This document shows, one piece after another, positions 39,514 through 48,854 of a DNA stretch of 64,000 nt. The notes under the pieces were generated by a model, which worked only from the letters and a program-made list of their open reading frames with translations, ran no database searches and was not told where the DNA came from. Source of the DNA: Spirochaetales bacterium (GTDB lineage: Bacteria; Spirochaetota; Spirochaetia; DSM-2461). The position numbers and the translations under genes were made by a program. The stretch covers positions 62,001 through 126,000 of the forward strand of contig QKAW01000033.1 in assembly GCA_003247135.1 (NCBI GenBank), written 5' to 3'. The number at the start of each line of letters is the position of its first letter. Position 1 is the first letter of the stretch.

Positions 39514-41238
39514 ATGAAAAAGATATTGGGTTTTATTGCATTACTATTTCTACTTTTTTCTTGTAGTTTAAATAATGTATTTGTATATAAAAAAAGCGAA
39601 ATAACAGCTTTTAGTTTTACAGGAATAGAAACTGTAGCAGAAATAGATTCTTATAATAAAAAGATAATTGCATACGTTCCCTATGGAACTGATATAACAT
39701 CTCTAAGTATGGAGTTTGAACAGACTGGTTTAACATTCAGTGTCCCAAGTGGTGCAAAGAATGACTTTACAAATCCTTTTGTCTTTCAAGTAACAAATTC
39801 CTATGCAAGTGTTTCAGACTGGACTGTAATAACTAAAGTAAGCAGTCAGATTCCTGTTGGTAAATGGGTGAGCGTTTCTGAGGACAAAACTATTACTTTA
39901 GATATTGCTGAAGACGGTACATTTTCTTTCAGTGATTCCGCAAATACTACAACTGGTACATTTTCGATAAAAGGTTCTAAAGCATTTATTAAAGATGATG
40001 GTGAAGATTATTCCGGTGAATACCTATTTAGTATTACAGATGGTAAATTAAATTTCACTTATGTGATGGATAATGATTATATGAGAAAAGATTTTCTAAC
40101 ATCAAGTGAATGGTCATTATACAGTGAAACACCTGTTGAACCTGTAACTGGAAACACAATAACCGGAACTATAACACTTCCAGATTTGGCAGATGGTAAA
40201 AATATTTCTATTATTATCGATACTGATACTGAAGGAGGAAATGGATCTGTTGCAGTTGGTAGTGGTACACTCTCTGGAACAACATATACATATTCAATTG
40301 ATGGTGTAGCTGATGGAAATTATTATATTTATGCAGTAGTAAATGTCGTTTCCGAAACTGGAGCACCACAAACTGGTGATTTCTTTGGTGCATATGGTAT
40401 AACAAGTATTTCTGACTGGCCTCCTTCTGCACCAAATTCAGTAGTTAGTGGTTCAACAGGATCTACAAATTTCGATTTTAATCTATTTATTCCAGATTCA
40501 TCTTTTTTTGGTGGCTCTGAACCAGTAACAGGAAGCTCTGTAAGTGGAACAATTACTCTGCCGTCATCAGCTTATGATGGTTATGATATTTCAGTAGCTT
40601 TAGATGAAGACTATTATGGTGATAATGGAATGAAGACTACTTCTGGAAAGGTAACTGGTTCAACTTACAGCTATACATTTGAAAATGTGGCAGATAATAG
40701 TTACTATGTATATGCTTATGTTTATACATCTCCTTCTACAGGACAGCCTAAAACAGGAGACCTGTTTGGTGCCAACGGAATCACTAATATGGATGCTTGG
40801 CCAGCGAATGCAAGTAAGATAATAGTATCTTCAGCAGATGTATCAGGTGTAGATTTTGTTATCACAGTAATGGATCATGATTTCCCTACAAGTGGCAGTG
40901 CTGATCCTATTATTCAAGGGATTAGTGATGTAAATGATGCGATAAATGACCTTAATCAATCAGATCAAACCCCAGCGACTTCAACCTCGGGGTCAATAAT
41001 GACATCTACTATTTCTAATTTTACAGCTTCTAACGGTTTAGTTGTTGATTATGTGCAAATACACAATGTTGCTGATGTTAATAATGTAGTATTAGTTAGC
41101 GCAACTTATACTTTTGCATCAGGAGCAGTTAATCAGGTAGTTTTTGATTCCAGTTATCAATTTGAATATTATATCAGAGACACTTCTGATATATATGTCT
41201 TTGATTCTACAACTAATACATTTGTTAAGAAACTGTAG
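39514..41238 (+). CDS. Putative lipoprotein with two internal beta-sandwich-like repeats
   Basis: Lipobox 'LLFSCSL'; repeat units 'GTITLPDLADGKNISIIID...' and 'GTITLPSSAYDGYDISVALD...'. Confidence 0.8.
   Translation: MKKILGFIALLFLLFSCSLNNVFVYKKSEITAFSFTGIETVAEIDSYNKKIIAYVPYGTDITSLSMEFEQTGLTFSVPSGAKNDFTNPFVFQVTNSYASVSDWTVITKVSSQIPVGKWVSVSEDKTITLDIAEDGTFSFSDSANTTTGTFSIKGSKAFIKDDGEDYSGEYLFSITDGKLNFTYVMDNDYMRKDFLTSSEWSLYSETPVEPVTGNTITGTITLPDLADGKNISIIIDTDTEGGNGSVAVGSGTLSGTTYTYSIDGVADGNYYIYAVVNVVSETGAPQTGDFFGAYGITSISDWPPSAPNSVVSGSTGSTNFDFNLFIPDSSFFGGSEPVTGSSVSGTITLPSSAYDGYDISVALDEDYYGDNGMKTTSGKVTGSTYSYTFENVADNSYYVYAYVYTSPSTGQPKTGDLFGANGITNMDAWPANASKIIVSSADVSGVDFVITVMDHDFPTSGSADPIIQGISDVNDAINDLNQSDQTPATSTSGSIMTSTISNFTASNGLVVDYVQIHNVADVNNVVLVSATYTFASGAVNQVVFDSSYQFEYYIRDTSDIYVFDSTTNTFVKKL
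40150..40878 (+). repeat. Two tandem ~115-aa protein repeats within the lipoprotein
   Basis: Copy 1 from about 40150, copy 2 from about 40531; shared 'SGTITLP', 'NYYIYAVV/SYYVYAYV', 'TGDFFGAYGIT/TGDLFGANGIT', 'DWP/AWP'. Confidence 0.85.
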
Positions 41239-41977
41239 ATAGAATTTCCTCGGGGAGTGTTTTTAGAATATATTCAGAGACACTTCTTGGGGAGCTTTTT
41301 CCAGGTAATCCACGGGCTTTAATAAAGTTTAAATCTATTGATTTAGCAAATTTAAAGTCCTCAGTGGAGTCATTAGAGGTTACATCCAGAAATATTGAGT
41401 CCTCTGTTAAAATTGATTTGTTAATTTTGGATAGTGAAAAGCTTTTGCTTGTGTTTATTATAATTTGTGGATGCTTGTTGTTTATATCATCAGTTACATT
41501 TGCTCCTAGTGTCTTAAGTAGTTGAGTTAGACGTTTTGCGATTCGACCTGTACCAATTATTTTGAAGATAGAGTCGTTTAACGTAAAGTCAGTTTTTTCT
41601 ATAAGAATTTTTATTATCTCTTCACAGGTTGGTATAACTGTAAGGTTTGTAAAAGCATCATTCCGGGTTATATCGTATAATCTTTCATCCTTAAAATTAA
41701 ATGGCCCCCCAATAATCTTACAATCCTTGTTTGCTTTAGATAAAAAAGAGTCTATATGAATTATATCTTCACTGTATGGAGAGTAAATAGTTGAATTATC
41801 AATAGTAAAAGGTATGGGAACAAATATAATATCATAGCCCTTTACAACAATACCTTTACCACCAATTTTATTTAAGTAATGATTAAAACCTTCAAGCTTA
41901 ACATCACAATTCATCTCTTTTAGAGACTTATACAGATAGTAGTTTGTTAAGTCCCCGGCTAAAACTAAAATTTTCAT
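41225..41977 (-). CDS. Dipicolinate synthase subunit A-like protein
   Basis: Whole-length resemblance to DpaA/SpoVFA: 'IPTCEEIIKILIEKTDFTLNDSIFKIIGTGRIAKRLTQLLKTLGANV' and 'DFKFAKSIDLNFIKARGLPGKSSPRSVSEYIL'. Confidence 0.75.
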   Translation of the reverse strand: MKILVLAGDLTNYYLYKSLKEMNCDVKLEGFNHYLNKIGGKGIVVKGYDIIFVPIPFTIDNSTIYSPYSEDIIHIDSFLSKANKDCKIIGGPFNFKDERLYDITRNDAFTNLTVIPTCEEIIKILIEKTDFTLNDSIFKIIGTGRIAKRLTQLLKTLGANVTDDINNKHPQIIINTSKSFSLSKINKSILTEDSIFLDVTSNDSTEDFKFAKSIDLNFIKARGLPGKSSPRSVSEYILKTLPEEILSTVS

Positions 41978-41992
41978 GATGCATAATAAATG

Positions 41993-42496
41993 TTAAACCT
42001 TGGCAGGATCAAGGGAAATAGTAAATTCAGAGCCACAAATTAGCTGCTCGTATTTAACCCCGGAGACATCCAGCATCTTTCTTGAAGCTTTAAAAACATC
42101 TCCATCCCTATATTTATCAGAAAGATAGATTATTTTCTTAATACCGCTTTGAATTATTGCTTTAGCACACTCATTACAAGGAAATAGTGCAACATATATT
42201 GTTGAGTCTTTAATATCACTTCTTGTGGAGTTTAAAATAGCATTTAGTTCGGCGTGAACAATGTAGGGGTATTTAGTGTGTAAAAAATCACCCTCTTTTT
42301 CCCATGGGAATTCATCATCAGAGCATCCAATAGGAAGACCGTTATAACCTATACCAATAATTTTATTATCCTTAACAATACAAGCACCAACCTGAGTGTT
42401 AGGGTCTTTACTCCTCTTTCCGGATAAAATTGCAATACCCATGAAATATTCATCCCATGAGATAAAATTTTCCCTTTTTTTCATAGCTTTTTCCAT
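41993..42496 (-). CDS. dCMP deaminase family protein (start trimmed from 42616 to MEKAMKKREN)
   Basis: 'VHAELNAILNS' (HAE) and 'ALFPCNECAKAIIQSGIKKIIY' (PCxxC). Confidence 0.92.
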   Translation of the reverse strand: MEKAMKKRENFISWDEYFMGIAILSGKRSKDPNTQVGACIVKDNKIIGIGYNGLPIGCSDDEFPWEKEGDFLHTKYPYIVHAELNAILNSTRSDIKDSTIYVALFPCNECAKAIIQSGIKKIIYLSDKYRDGDVFKASRKMLDVSGVKYEQLICGSEFTISLDPAKV

Positions 42497-42546
42497 TGAA
42501 TCCTCACCAATAAAAGTATAACCTATGACACAAAGGAAGGGAAGTA

Positions 42547-44181
42547 TTGAAACATTGGCAGGAATTAATAAATACCGAGAATCTGACTGAAGATGAAATA
42601 GTTCAGATCCCTTCATATAACCTCACAAACTTTTATTCAATGATACATTATTATCAGGATAATAATTGGGGTGTAGAGGCTCTACTGTCCGGAACAGGAC
42701 TTTCTATCAGTGATTTTGAAGACTTCTCCAAGTGGGTAAATCCAATACAGAATAAACAGTTAATAGAAAACCTGATTCTTAAAACACCAGTCTTTTTATC
42801 CCATAGAATATTCTATAATATTGGTTTTAAGTGTAAAAAAGAAAACTCCGTTTTAAGTACAATATTTAAATACACTCCCTTTGACTTAATAATGCTGGAG
42901 CCAAACAAAATATCCAGGAAACTGGACAACTCCTACAAGTTTAACATAGTAAAAAAAGACGGAGACGAATATCTTCTTAAAATTGTTCCGAAGCCCTTTA
43001 AAAAAAGTATGGTTTATGGCCATGAAGTTTACGGATATTTGAGTATATTGGAAGCACTACTTGAGTTAAAAAAAATTAGGGTAAAGAACAAAAAGAGTAT
43101 ATGCTTTTCTGCAAACATTAAAGAAATAATTGATCAGTATTATACTAATCATGGTTTTGAAGTTTCCGAGAATAATATATTTCATAATAATGAGTTAATA
43201 GCACAAAGAAGAACTGTTAATATTCTGGGAAGTGACTACCAGGGCTTTGAAGTAGTAAATGATTATACATATTTAGGCGAAACAATTTTTAAAAAAGGTG
43301 AATTATATAATGCACCCTTCGATCTCTACAGTTGGAAAGTATCAAAAAGATCACTTTTTAGAGAAAAAATTCGTAATGTGCTGCTTAAAATAATGCATAA
43401 AAGTATAAGTGTTATTGAGAAACAGCTTGAACTGAATAACAAAAAAGCACAGGATTTATTGCAGTTGACAAATGTAGTAAATATCGAAAAAAGGAACAGG
43501 GAACTACTGCTGGCAAAGATTGTCCATGAGATAAAATCTCCACTAGCCAGTATTGTTATGTTAATTGATTCACTGGATGAGGAGATACCCCAATGTTCCA
43601 ATTTTATTAAAGAGGGCTTTACAATACTTGAAGATAAAAGCAATAAACTTATCAATTTTGTAGATAACGTAATGAGTTATTTTAACATAGATAACAATAA
43701 TTTCGATCTAAATATAGAAGTTATCGATCTTGCTTTTTTAATGAGCGATGTTCTGGATAATTTTGAACATGTAAAAATATCCAGTGGAACATCATTAATA
43801 TGTAAAATGATGCCGGACAAATATATTGTGAATGGTGATTATTACAGACTTCTTCAAGTCTTTCTGAATATTGTAAGTAACAGTGTAAAATTTACCAGAG
43901 ATGGAGAAATTATAGTAGAAGCAGATTTTTATGATAATTATATCTGTATTTCAATTAAAGATACCGGTTGTGGTATTAGCAGTGATAAGATAACTGATAT
44001 TTTTAACATGTTTAATATACTTCAGCAGAATCCTGGACACAATCATAATGGTTTGGGTTTAGGACTTTATATTTCAAAGAATATTGTTCTTAAGCATAAA
44101 GGCTATATTGAAGTGGATTCTGAAGTTGGAACTGGTACTGAGTTTAGAATCTTTTTACCTGTTGCAGAGTGTTGTGAGTAA
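42547..44181 (+). CDS. Sensor histidine kinase with unusual N-terminal domain
   Basis: 'KIVHEIKSPLASIVML' H-box, 'KDTGCGISSDKI', 'GLGLGLYISKNIVLKHKGYIEVDSEVGTGTEF'. N-terminus weakly like the AraC-regulator Arabinose_bd region. Confidence 0.88.
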   Translation: MKHWQELINTENLTEDEIVQIPSYNLTNFYSMIHYYQDNNWGVEALLSGTGLSISDFEDFSKWVNPIQNKQLIENLILKTPVFLSHRIFYNIGFKCKKENSVLSTIFKYTPFDLIMLEPNKISRKLDNSYKFNIVKKDGDEYLLKIVPKPFKKSMVYGHEVYGYLSILEALLELKKIRVKNKKSICFSANIKEIIDQYYTNHGFEVSENNIFHNNELIAQRRTVNILGSDYQGFEVVNDYTYLGETIFKKGELYNAPFDLYSWKVSKRSLFREKIRNVLLKIMHKSISVIEKQLELNNKKAQDLLQLTNVVNIEKRNRELLLAKIVHEIKSPLASIVMLIDSLDEEIPQCSNFIKEGFTILEDKSNKLINFVDNVMSYFNIDNNNFDLNIEVIDLAFLMSDVLDNFEHVKISSGTSLICKMMPDKYIVNGDYYRLLQVFLNIVSNSVKFTRDGEIIVEADFYDNYICISIKDTGCGISSDKITDIFNMFNILQQNPGHNHNGLGLGLYISKNIVLKHKGYIEVDSEVGTGTEFRIFLPVAECCE

Positions 44182-44195
44182 AAAGGAGGGAGTTT

Positions 44196-44741
44196 ATGGA
44201 GTTGTTAGTAATTTCTGATATACATGGGAGTAGTACAGCCCTGGATAAAATTCTTGAAATCTATAATAGCAGGAAATTTGATAAAATTATTATATGTGGT
44301 GATGTTTTATATCACGGGCCCAGAAATCCTCTACCGGAAGGATATAACCCTAAAGTTGTAGCCGAGAAATTAAACAGTATAAAAAGTGAACTTATGGTTA
44401 TTAGGGGTAATTGCGAAAGTGAAGTGGATGAAATGGTTCTAGAATTTCCGGTAATGGGTACATATAGTTACTATAATGTTGGAGAGCATGATGTTTTTAT
44501 AACCCATGGGCATAAATACAATAGGGAGAATCTTCCACCTTTAAAGAAGGATTCAATACTATTAACTGGACATACTCATATTCCAACCGGGGATAAAACC
44601 AATGACATCTATTTCTTTAACCCGGGATCAATATCTCTGCCAAAGGGTGGTTTTGAACCTTCTTATGGAATACTAAATAGTGAAAGCTGGACTGTTTATG
44701 GGCTAAATAGTGAAAAAATTCTTATAGAGACTAAATTTTAA
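44196..44741 (+). CDS. YfcE-family metallophosphoesterase
   Basis: 'LVISDIHGS', 'IICGDVLYHGPRNP', 'IRGNCESEVD', 'ITHGHKYN', 'LTGHTHIP'. Confidence 0.93.
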   Translation: MELLVISDIHGSSTALDKILEIYNSRKFDKIIICGDVLYHGPRNPLPEGYNPKVVAEKLNSIKSELMVIRGNCESEVDEMVLEFPVMGTYSYYNVGEHDVFITHGHKYNRENLPPLKKDSILLTGHTHIPTGDKTNDIYFFNPGSISLPKGGFEPSYGILNSESWTVYGLNSEKILIETKF

Positions 44742-44838
44742 TGGTATAATAGCTGATTTACTGGATTATTTTGACATTTAATGGTAAATTGTTAAAAATA
44801 GTTAATAAATTTTTGTCAAATTAAGAGAGGTTTTTACT

Positions 44839-45432
44839 TTGCCTAAGATTGTAGATCATGAAGAGAGAAAAAGAGATATAATGGAGATGGCTCTTACAAT
44901 CTTTATTGAAGAGGGGTATACAAATACCAAACTTGCTAATATTGCAGATAAGTGCTGTATTGCCCGTACAACATTATACCAGTATTTTAGCAATAAAGAT
45001 GATATCTTTAAATATGCAATTAAAACATTTACTGACTCTTTACAGGTAGATTACAAAACTATAGGAACAAGGCAGGATATTAATCCGGATGTAAAACTTA
45101 AAATGATAATTATGGATATTATCGATGTATGTTTTACAAGACGGGAACTTCTGTTTTTATTACTTGAATTTCTAATTCAGGTAAAGAGTGAAGGTCGTCG
45201 TTTTGCCAGAAGTTTAAATAAAAGAACAATAAGAATAAGAAAGCTTTTCTCTAGAATAATAAGTGATGGTGTAAAAATGGAGCTTTTTAAAGACCTCCAC
45301 GTACCTAGTATGACAGATATCCTTGTAAGCCAGATAGAATCCATAGTCGTTCAGTTGTCCCTAACTGAGCAGTCTACCAGAGAAGAGAATATAGTAAGAA
45401 TGACATGCTTACTGGACTGTTTTAAAAAGTAG
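44839..45432 (+). CDS. TetR/AcrR family transcriptional regulator
   Basis: 'RDIMEMALTIFIEEGYTNTKLANIADKCCIARTTLYQYFSNKDDIFKYAI'. Confidence 0.93.
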   Translation: MPKIVDHEERKRDIMEMALTIFIEEGYTNTKLANIADKCCIARTTLYQYFSNKDDIFKYAIKTFTDSLQVDYKTIGTRQDINPDVKLKMIIMDIIDVCFTRRELLFLLLEFLIQVKSEGRRFARSLNKRTIRIRKLFSRIISDGVKMELFKDLHVPSMTDILVSQIESIVVQLSLTEQSTREENIVRMTCLLDCFKK

Positions 45433-45439
45433 GAGCAAT

Positions 45440-46033
45440 ATGATAAATTTTAAGAATGCTAAATTTTCAACAGCATTTAGTGCGAATTCAAAACCTCCTG
45501 AAGATCGATTTATTGAAGTTGCATTTGCGGGAAGATCAAATGCTGGAAAGTCAAGTTCTTTAAATACATTAACCGGACAGAAAAAACTGGCTAGAACCAG
45601 TAGTAAACCGGGAAGAACACAACAGATAAATTTTTTTGGACTTGACGATAAGAGATTCCTGGTGGATCTGCCTGGGTACGGTTATGCTGCAGTATCAAAA
45701 TCTTTAAAAGAAGAGTGGCAGGGTTTAATGGAAGGCTTTTTACGAAGTCGTCAAAGTTTAAGAGGTGTTGTTATTATTATGGATATCAGACATCCATTAA
45801 AGGATAATGATATTCAGATGATTGAGTGGTGCGACGAAAGAGCACTTCCAATGCATATTGTTCTAACAAAGGCAGATAAGCTTAAAAAGAACAAGATAAA
45901 CCAGACACTCTTTGCTGTAAAAAAAGAAATTCAGGATGTTAAAACTGATATCTCAGTTCAGGTTTTTTCTTCTGAGACTTCACTTGGTTTACCGGAACTT
46001 AGAGCAAAACTGGACGAGTGGATGAGAGAGTAG
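45440..46033 (+). CDS. engB: Ribosome biogenesis GTP-binding protein YihA/YsxC
   Basis: 'EVAFAGRSNAGKSSSLNTLTGQKKLARTSSKPGRTQQINFF', 'LVDLPGYGYA', 'LTKADKL'. Confidence 0.96.
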   Translation: MINFKNAKFSTAFSANSKPPEDRFIEVAFAGRSNAGKSSSLNTLTGQKKLARTSSKPGRTQQINFFGLDDKRFLVDLPGYGYAAVSKSLKEEWQGLMEGFLRSRQSLRGVVIIMDIRHPLKDNDIQMIEWCDERALPMHIVLTKADKLKKNKINQTLFAVKKEIQDVKTDISVQVFSSETSLGLPELRAKLDEWMRE

Positions 46034-46990
46034 TTGAAAAAAGCAGTTGTTGTTATTGTAACCCTTATGCTAATAGGGTGTTCAAAAAATATCACAAAAA
46101 TAACAACTGCCAAAGGTTCCGGATTTATTAATGAACAGGGTAAAGTTGTAATAGAGCCTCAATTCATCTATGCCAAGGACTTTTCTGAAAATTTAGCAGC
46201 AGTATCTACCGATGGTCTCACTTGGGGATATGCTGATTATAATGGAAACATTAAAATAGATAGTATCTTTGAAAAAGCATTAAGTTTTTCTGAAGGTTTG
46301 GCTCCGGTTTCAATTGATGGGAGCTGGGGATTTATAAATAATAAGGGGAATATTAAAATTACTCTGAAATATCAGAGTGTATCTCAATTTAAAAATAGTA
46401 TATCTAGAGTCGTAATAGATGGTAAAACTGAGTATATAGACAAAACCGGTAACACTGTTCTTACTTCTCCATATAGTTATGCCGGTTTATTTTCTGAAGG
46501 TCTAGCTGCTGCTATGGAAAATAATAAGTTTGGTTTTATTGACATTTCAGGTAAGATTGTAATTCCATTTAAATATCTCTATGCAATGGATTTTTCAGAA
46601 GGCTTCTCTGCTGTTCGAACTAATTTAAAAAGTGGACATATAGGTAAAGATGATAAATGGCTATCCAGTAAGGATTACAACAGAGTCTTATCCTTTTCAA
46701 ATGGGTTGGCGTATGTAGAAGGAATGGATTTTAAAGGATATATTGACACAAAAGCCAGGGAAGTTTTACGGACAGAGTACGATTTTTGCTACAGTTTTTC
46801 CTCCAATCTGGCAAGAGTTGTTTCTGATTGTAAAACAGGATTTATAGATAAAACAGGTAAAATAGTAATTCCTTTGGAGTATGATCTGGCAACAGATTTT
46901 AAAAATGGATTTGCAACAGTTTTTAAAGATAAGAAGCAAATGGTTATTAATGTACATGGTAAAGTAGTGTATAATTCTGATCATGAATGA
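46034..46990 (+). CDS. WG/KWG-repeat lipoprotein
   Basis: Lipobox 'LMLIGCSK', repeats 'GFINEQGKVVIEPQF...FSENLAAV', 'WGFINNKGNIKI', 'GFIDISGKIVIPFKY...FSEGFSAV'. Confidence 0.88.
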   Translation: MKKAVVVIVTLMLIGCSKNITKITTAKGSGFINEQGKVVIEPQFIYAKDFSENLAAVSTDGLTWGYADYNGNIKIDSIFEKALSFSEGLAPVSIDGSWGFINNKGNIKITLKYQSVSQFKNSISRVVIDGKTEYIDKTGNTVLTSPYSYAGLFSEGLAAAMENNKFGFIDISGKIVIPFKYLYAMDFSEGFSAVRTNLKSGHIGKDDKWLSSKDYNRVLSFSNGLAYVEGMDFKGYIDTKAREVLRTEYDFCYSFSSNLARVVSDCKTGFIDKTGKIVIPLEYDLATDFKNGFATVFKDKKQMVINVHGKVVYNSDHE

Positions 46991-47975
46991 GATAACAATA
47001 ATTAAACCCGATGATTTTCATATTCATTTAAGACAGGGTTCTGATCTGGAATATTATGCAAAAGAGAGTGAAAAACAGTTTAAACGTGGCATTATTATGC
47101 CTAATACTGTTCCTCCAATAGTAACGGTTAATGATGTAAATAGATATAGAGATGAAATTTTAAAGGTTACAGAGGGTTTTGAGCCACTAATGACTTTTAA
47201 AATACTTCCGGACAGTGATCCCGGTATAATATCTGAACTAAAACAAAACAAGGTTATAGCTGGGAAATATTATCCTGCTGGAGCTACAACAAATTCAGAA
47301 GATGGAATTACTGACTGGAAAATTATGAAGCCTGTTTTAAAAGAGATGGAAAAACACGCTATGGTACTTAGTATACATGGAGAAGTTCCTGACTCATTTC
47401 TTTTAAACAGAGAGAGAGATTTTTTGCCAATTTTGGATGAGATACATAGAACATTTCCTAAACTTAGAATAGTTATGGAACATGTCTCTTGCAAGGAGTC
47501 AATTGATTATATAAATTCAGCCCATGATCATGTAGCTGGAAGTATATCATTACACCATTTAATATCAACAATTGAAGATGTTATAAATGATACAAGTATA
47601 AAATGTATGCCTATCCCAAAAACACCTGAGGATAGAGAGGCTATTAGATTTGCAGCATTTTCCGGGAACAGAAAATTTTTCTTTGGTTCAGATAGTGCTC
47701 CTCATAAAGTCGAAGGTAAAATAGGCTTTAATCCTAAATCAGGAGTTTATACAGCCCCTGTTATCCTTCCTAAACTTGCAGAACTTTTTTATGAAAACGG
47801 AGTGTTGGATAAGCTAGAAAATTTTGTCTCTGTTTATGGTGCCAGATTCTATAAATTACCACTTAACAGAGAGCATATAACAGTTATTAAAAAGCCTATG
47901 ATAGTTCCAGATGAGATGTATGGTGTTAGACCCTACCTGGCTGGCAGTGAAATCAGCTGGAGTTTAAAAAATTAG
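46983..47975 (+). CDS. pyrC: Dihydroorotase
   Basis: 'DDFHIHLRQG', 'MPNTVPP', 'GKYYPAGATTNSEDGITD', 'FFFGSDSAPH'. Confidence 0.94.
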   Translation: MNEITIIKPDDFHIHLRQGSDLEYYAKESEKQFKRGIIMPNTVPPIVTVNDVNRYRDEILKVTEGFEPLMTFKILPDSDPGIISELKQNKVIAGKYYPAGATTNSEDGITDWKIMKPVLKEMEKHAMVLSIHGEVPDSFLLNRERDFLPILDEIHRTFPKLRIVMEHVSCKESIDYINSAHDHVAGSISLHHLISTIEDVINDTSIKCMPIPKTPEDREAIRFAAFSGNRKFFFGSDSAPHKVEGKIGFNPKSGVYTAPVILPKLAELFYENGVLDKLENFVSVYGARFYKLPLNREHITVIKKPMIVPDEMYGVRPYLAGSEISWSLKN

Positions 47976-48613
47976 TGGAAAGGATTGATCAAATCTTTAC
48001 TATTCTTCAGGAAGAGGTAAAAAAATATAAAGTTCCGGTTGTGGATCTTATAAAGGTTCAGACTGGATCCCCATTTAAAATTCTGGTTGCTACAATTTTA
48101 TCTGCAAGAACAAATGACAGAACAACTTCAGAAGTCTGTTCCAGACTGTTTAAAGTCGTAGAAAATGCTGATGACTTTAATAGATTCTCGGAAGATGAAA
48201 TAGCCGACCTAATATTTCCTGTTGGATTTTACAAAAATAAAGCACGATTCTTAAAAGAGCTTCCATTGGCTCTTAATGAAAAATTTAATGGAATAATTCC
48301 AAAAACTATAGATGAACTTGTTACTCTTCCTGGTGTGGGAAGGAAAACAGCTAATCTTGTATTAGCTCAAGCTTTTGAAATACCTGCAATCTGTGTAGAT
48401 GTTCATGTTCATAGAATTTTAAACAGAATTGATTATGTGAGAACAAAAACACCCTACGATACCGAAATGCGTTTAAGAAAAAAACTGCCTAAAAAGTACT
48501 GGTTAACAGTAAATACAGTTTTTGTAATGTTTGGCCAGTATTTATGCAGACCAATAAATCCAAAATGTGATATCTGTCCAATCAATCACCTATGTGCTAA
48601 AAAGATAAAATAA
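47975..48613 (+). CDS. nth: Endonuclease III
   Basis: 'LPGVGRKTANLVLAQAF', 'VDVHVHRILNRI', C-terminal 4Fe-4S 'CRPINPKCDICPINHLC'. Confidence 0.96.
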   Translation: MERIDQIFTILQEEVKKYKVPVVDLIKVQTGSPFKILVATILSARTNDRTTSEVCSRLFKVVENADDFNRFSEDEIADLIFPVGFYKNKARFLKELPLALNEKFNGIIPKTIDELVTLPGVGRKTANLVLAQAFEIPAICVDVHVHRILNRIDYVRTKTPYDTEMRLRKKLPKKYWLTVNTVFVMFGQYLCRPINPKCDICPINHLCAKKIK

Positions 48614-48614
48614 T

Positions 48615-48710
48615 TTACATCATTAATGGTAAGAAGATCATTGATACAAGTGATACTAAAGAAAGTAAAGATATTGATGATACTACTGCAATTGCTATAT
48701 TGTTTTTCAT
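48615..48710 (-). CDS. Unannotated 31-aa hydrophobic miniprotein (MKNNIAIAVVSSISLLSLVSLVSMIFLPLMM)
   Basis: SD GGAGG (cacggaggcataaaATG), single TM-like segment, 1-nt gap to convergent nth stop. Confidence 0.6.
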   Translation of the reverse strand: MKNNIAIAVVSSISLLSLVSLVSMIFLPLMM

Positions 48711-48854
48711 TTTATGCCTCCGTGTTATGATTTAATAATAAATTTAAAATTAAATGGATCCCATGTACCATTTGGCATAATTTGACCTTGTATAAATAGA
48801 TATCTGTTAGTAACATATAATTGTTAAATCAAATTTATATGAAGGATCCCGTAG

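Noticed and set aside
42496-42616. Upstream extension of the dCMP deaminase ORF to 42616
   Set aside because: Would overlap the divergent kinase start by about 70 bp; MEKAMKKREN start at 42496 gives a normal family length.
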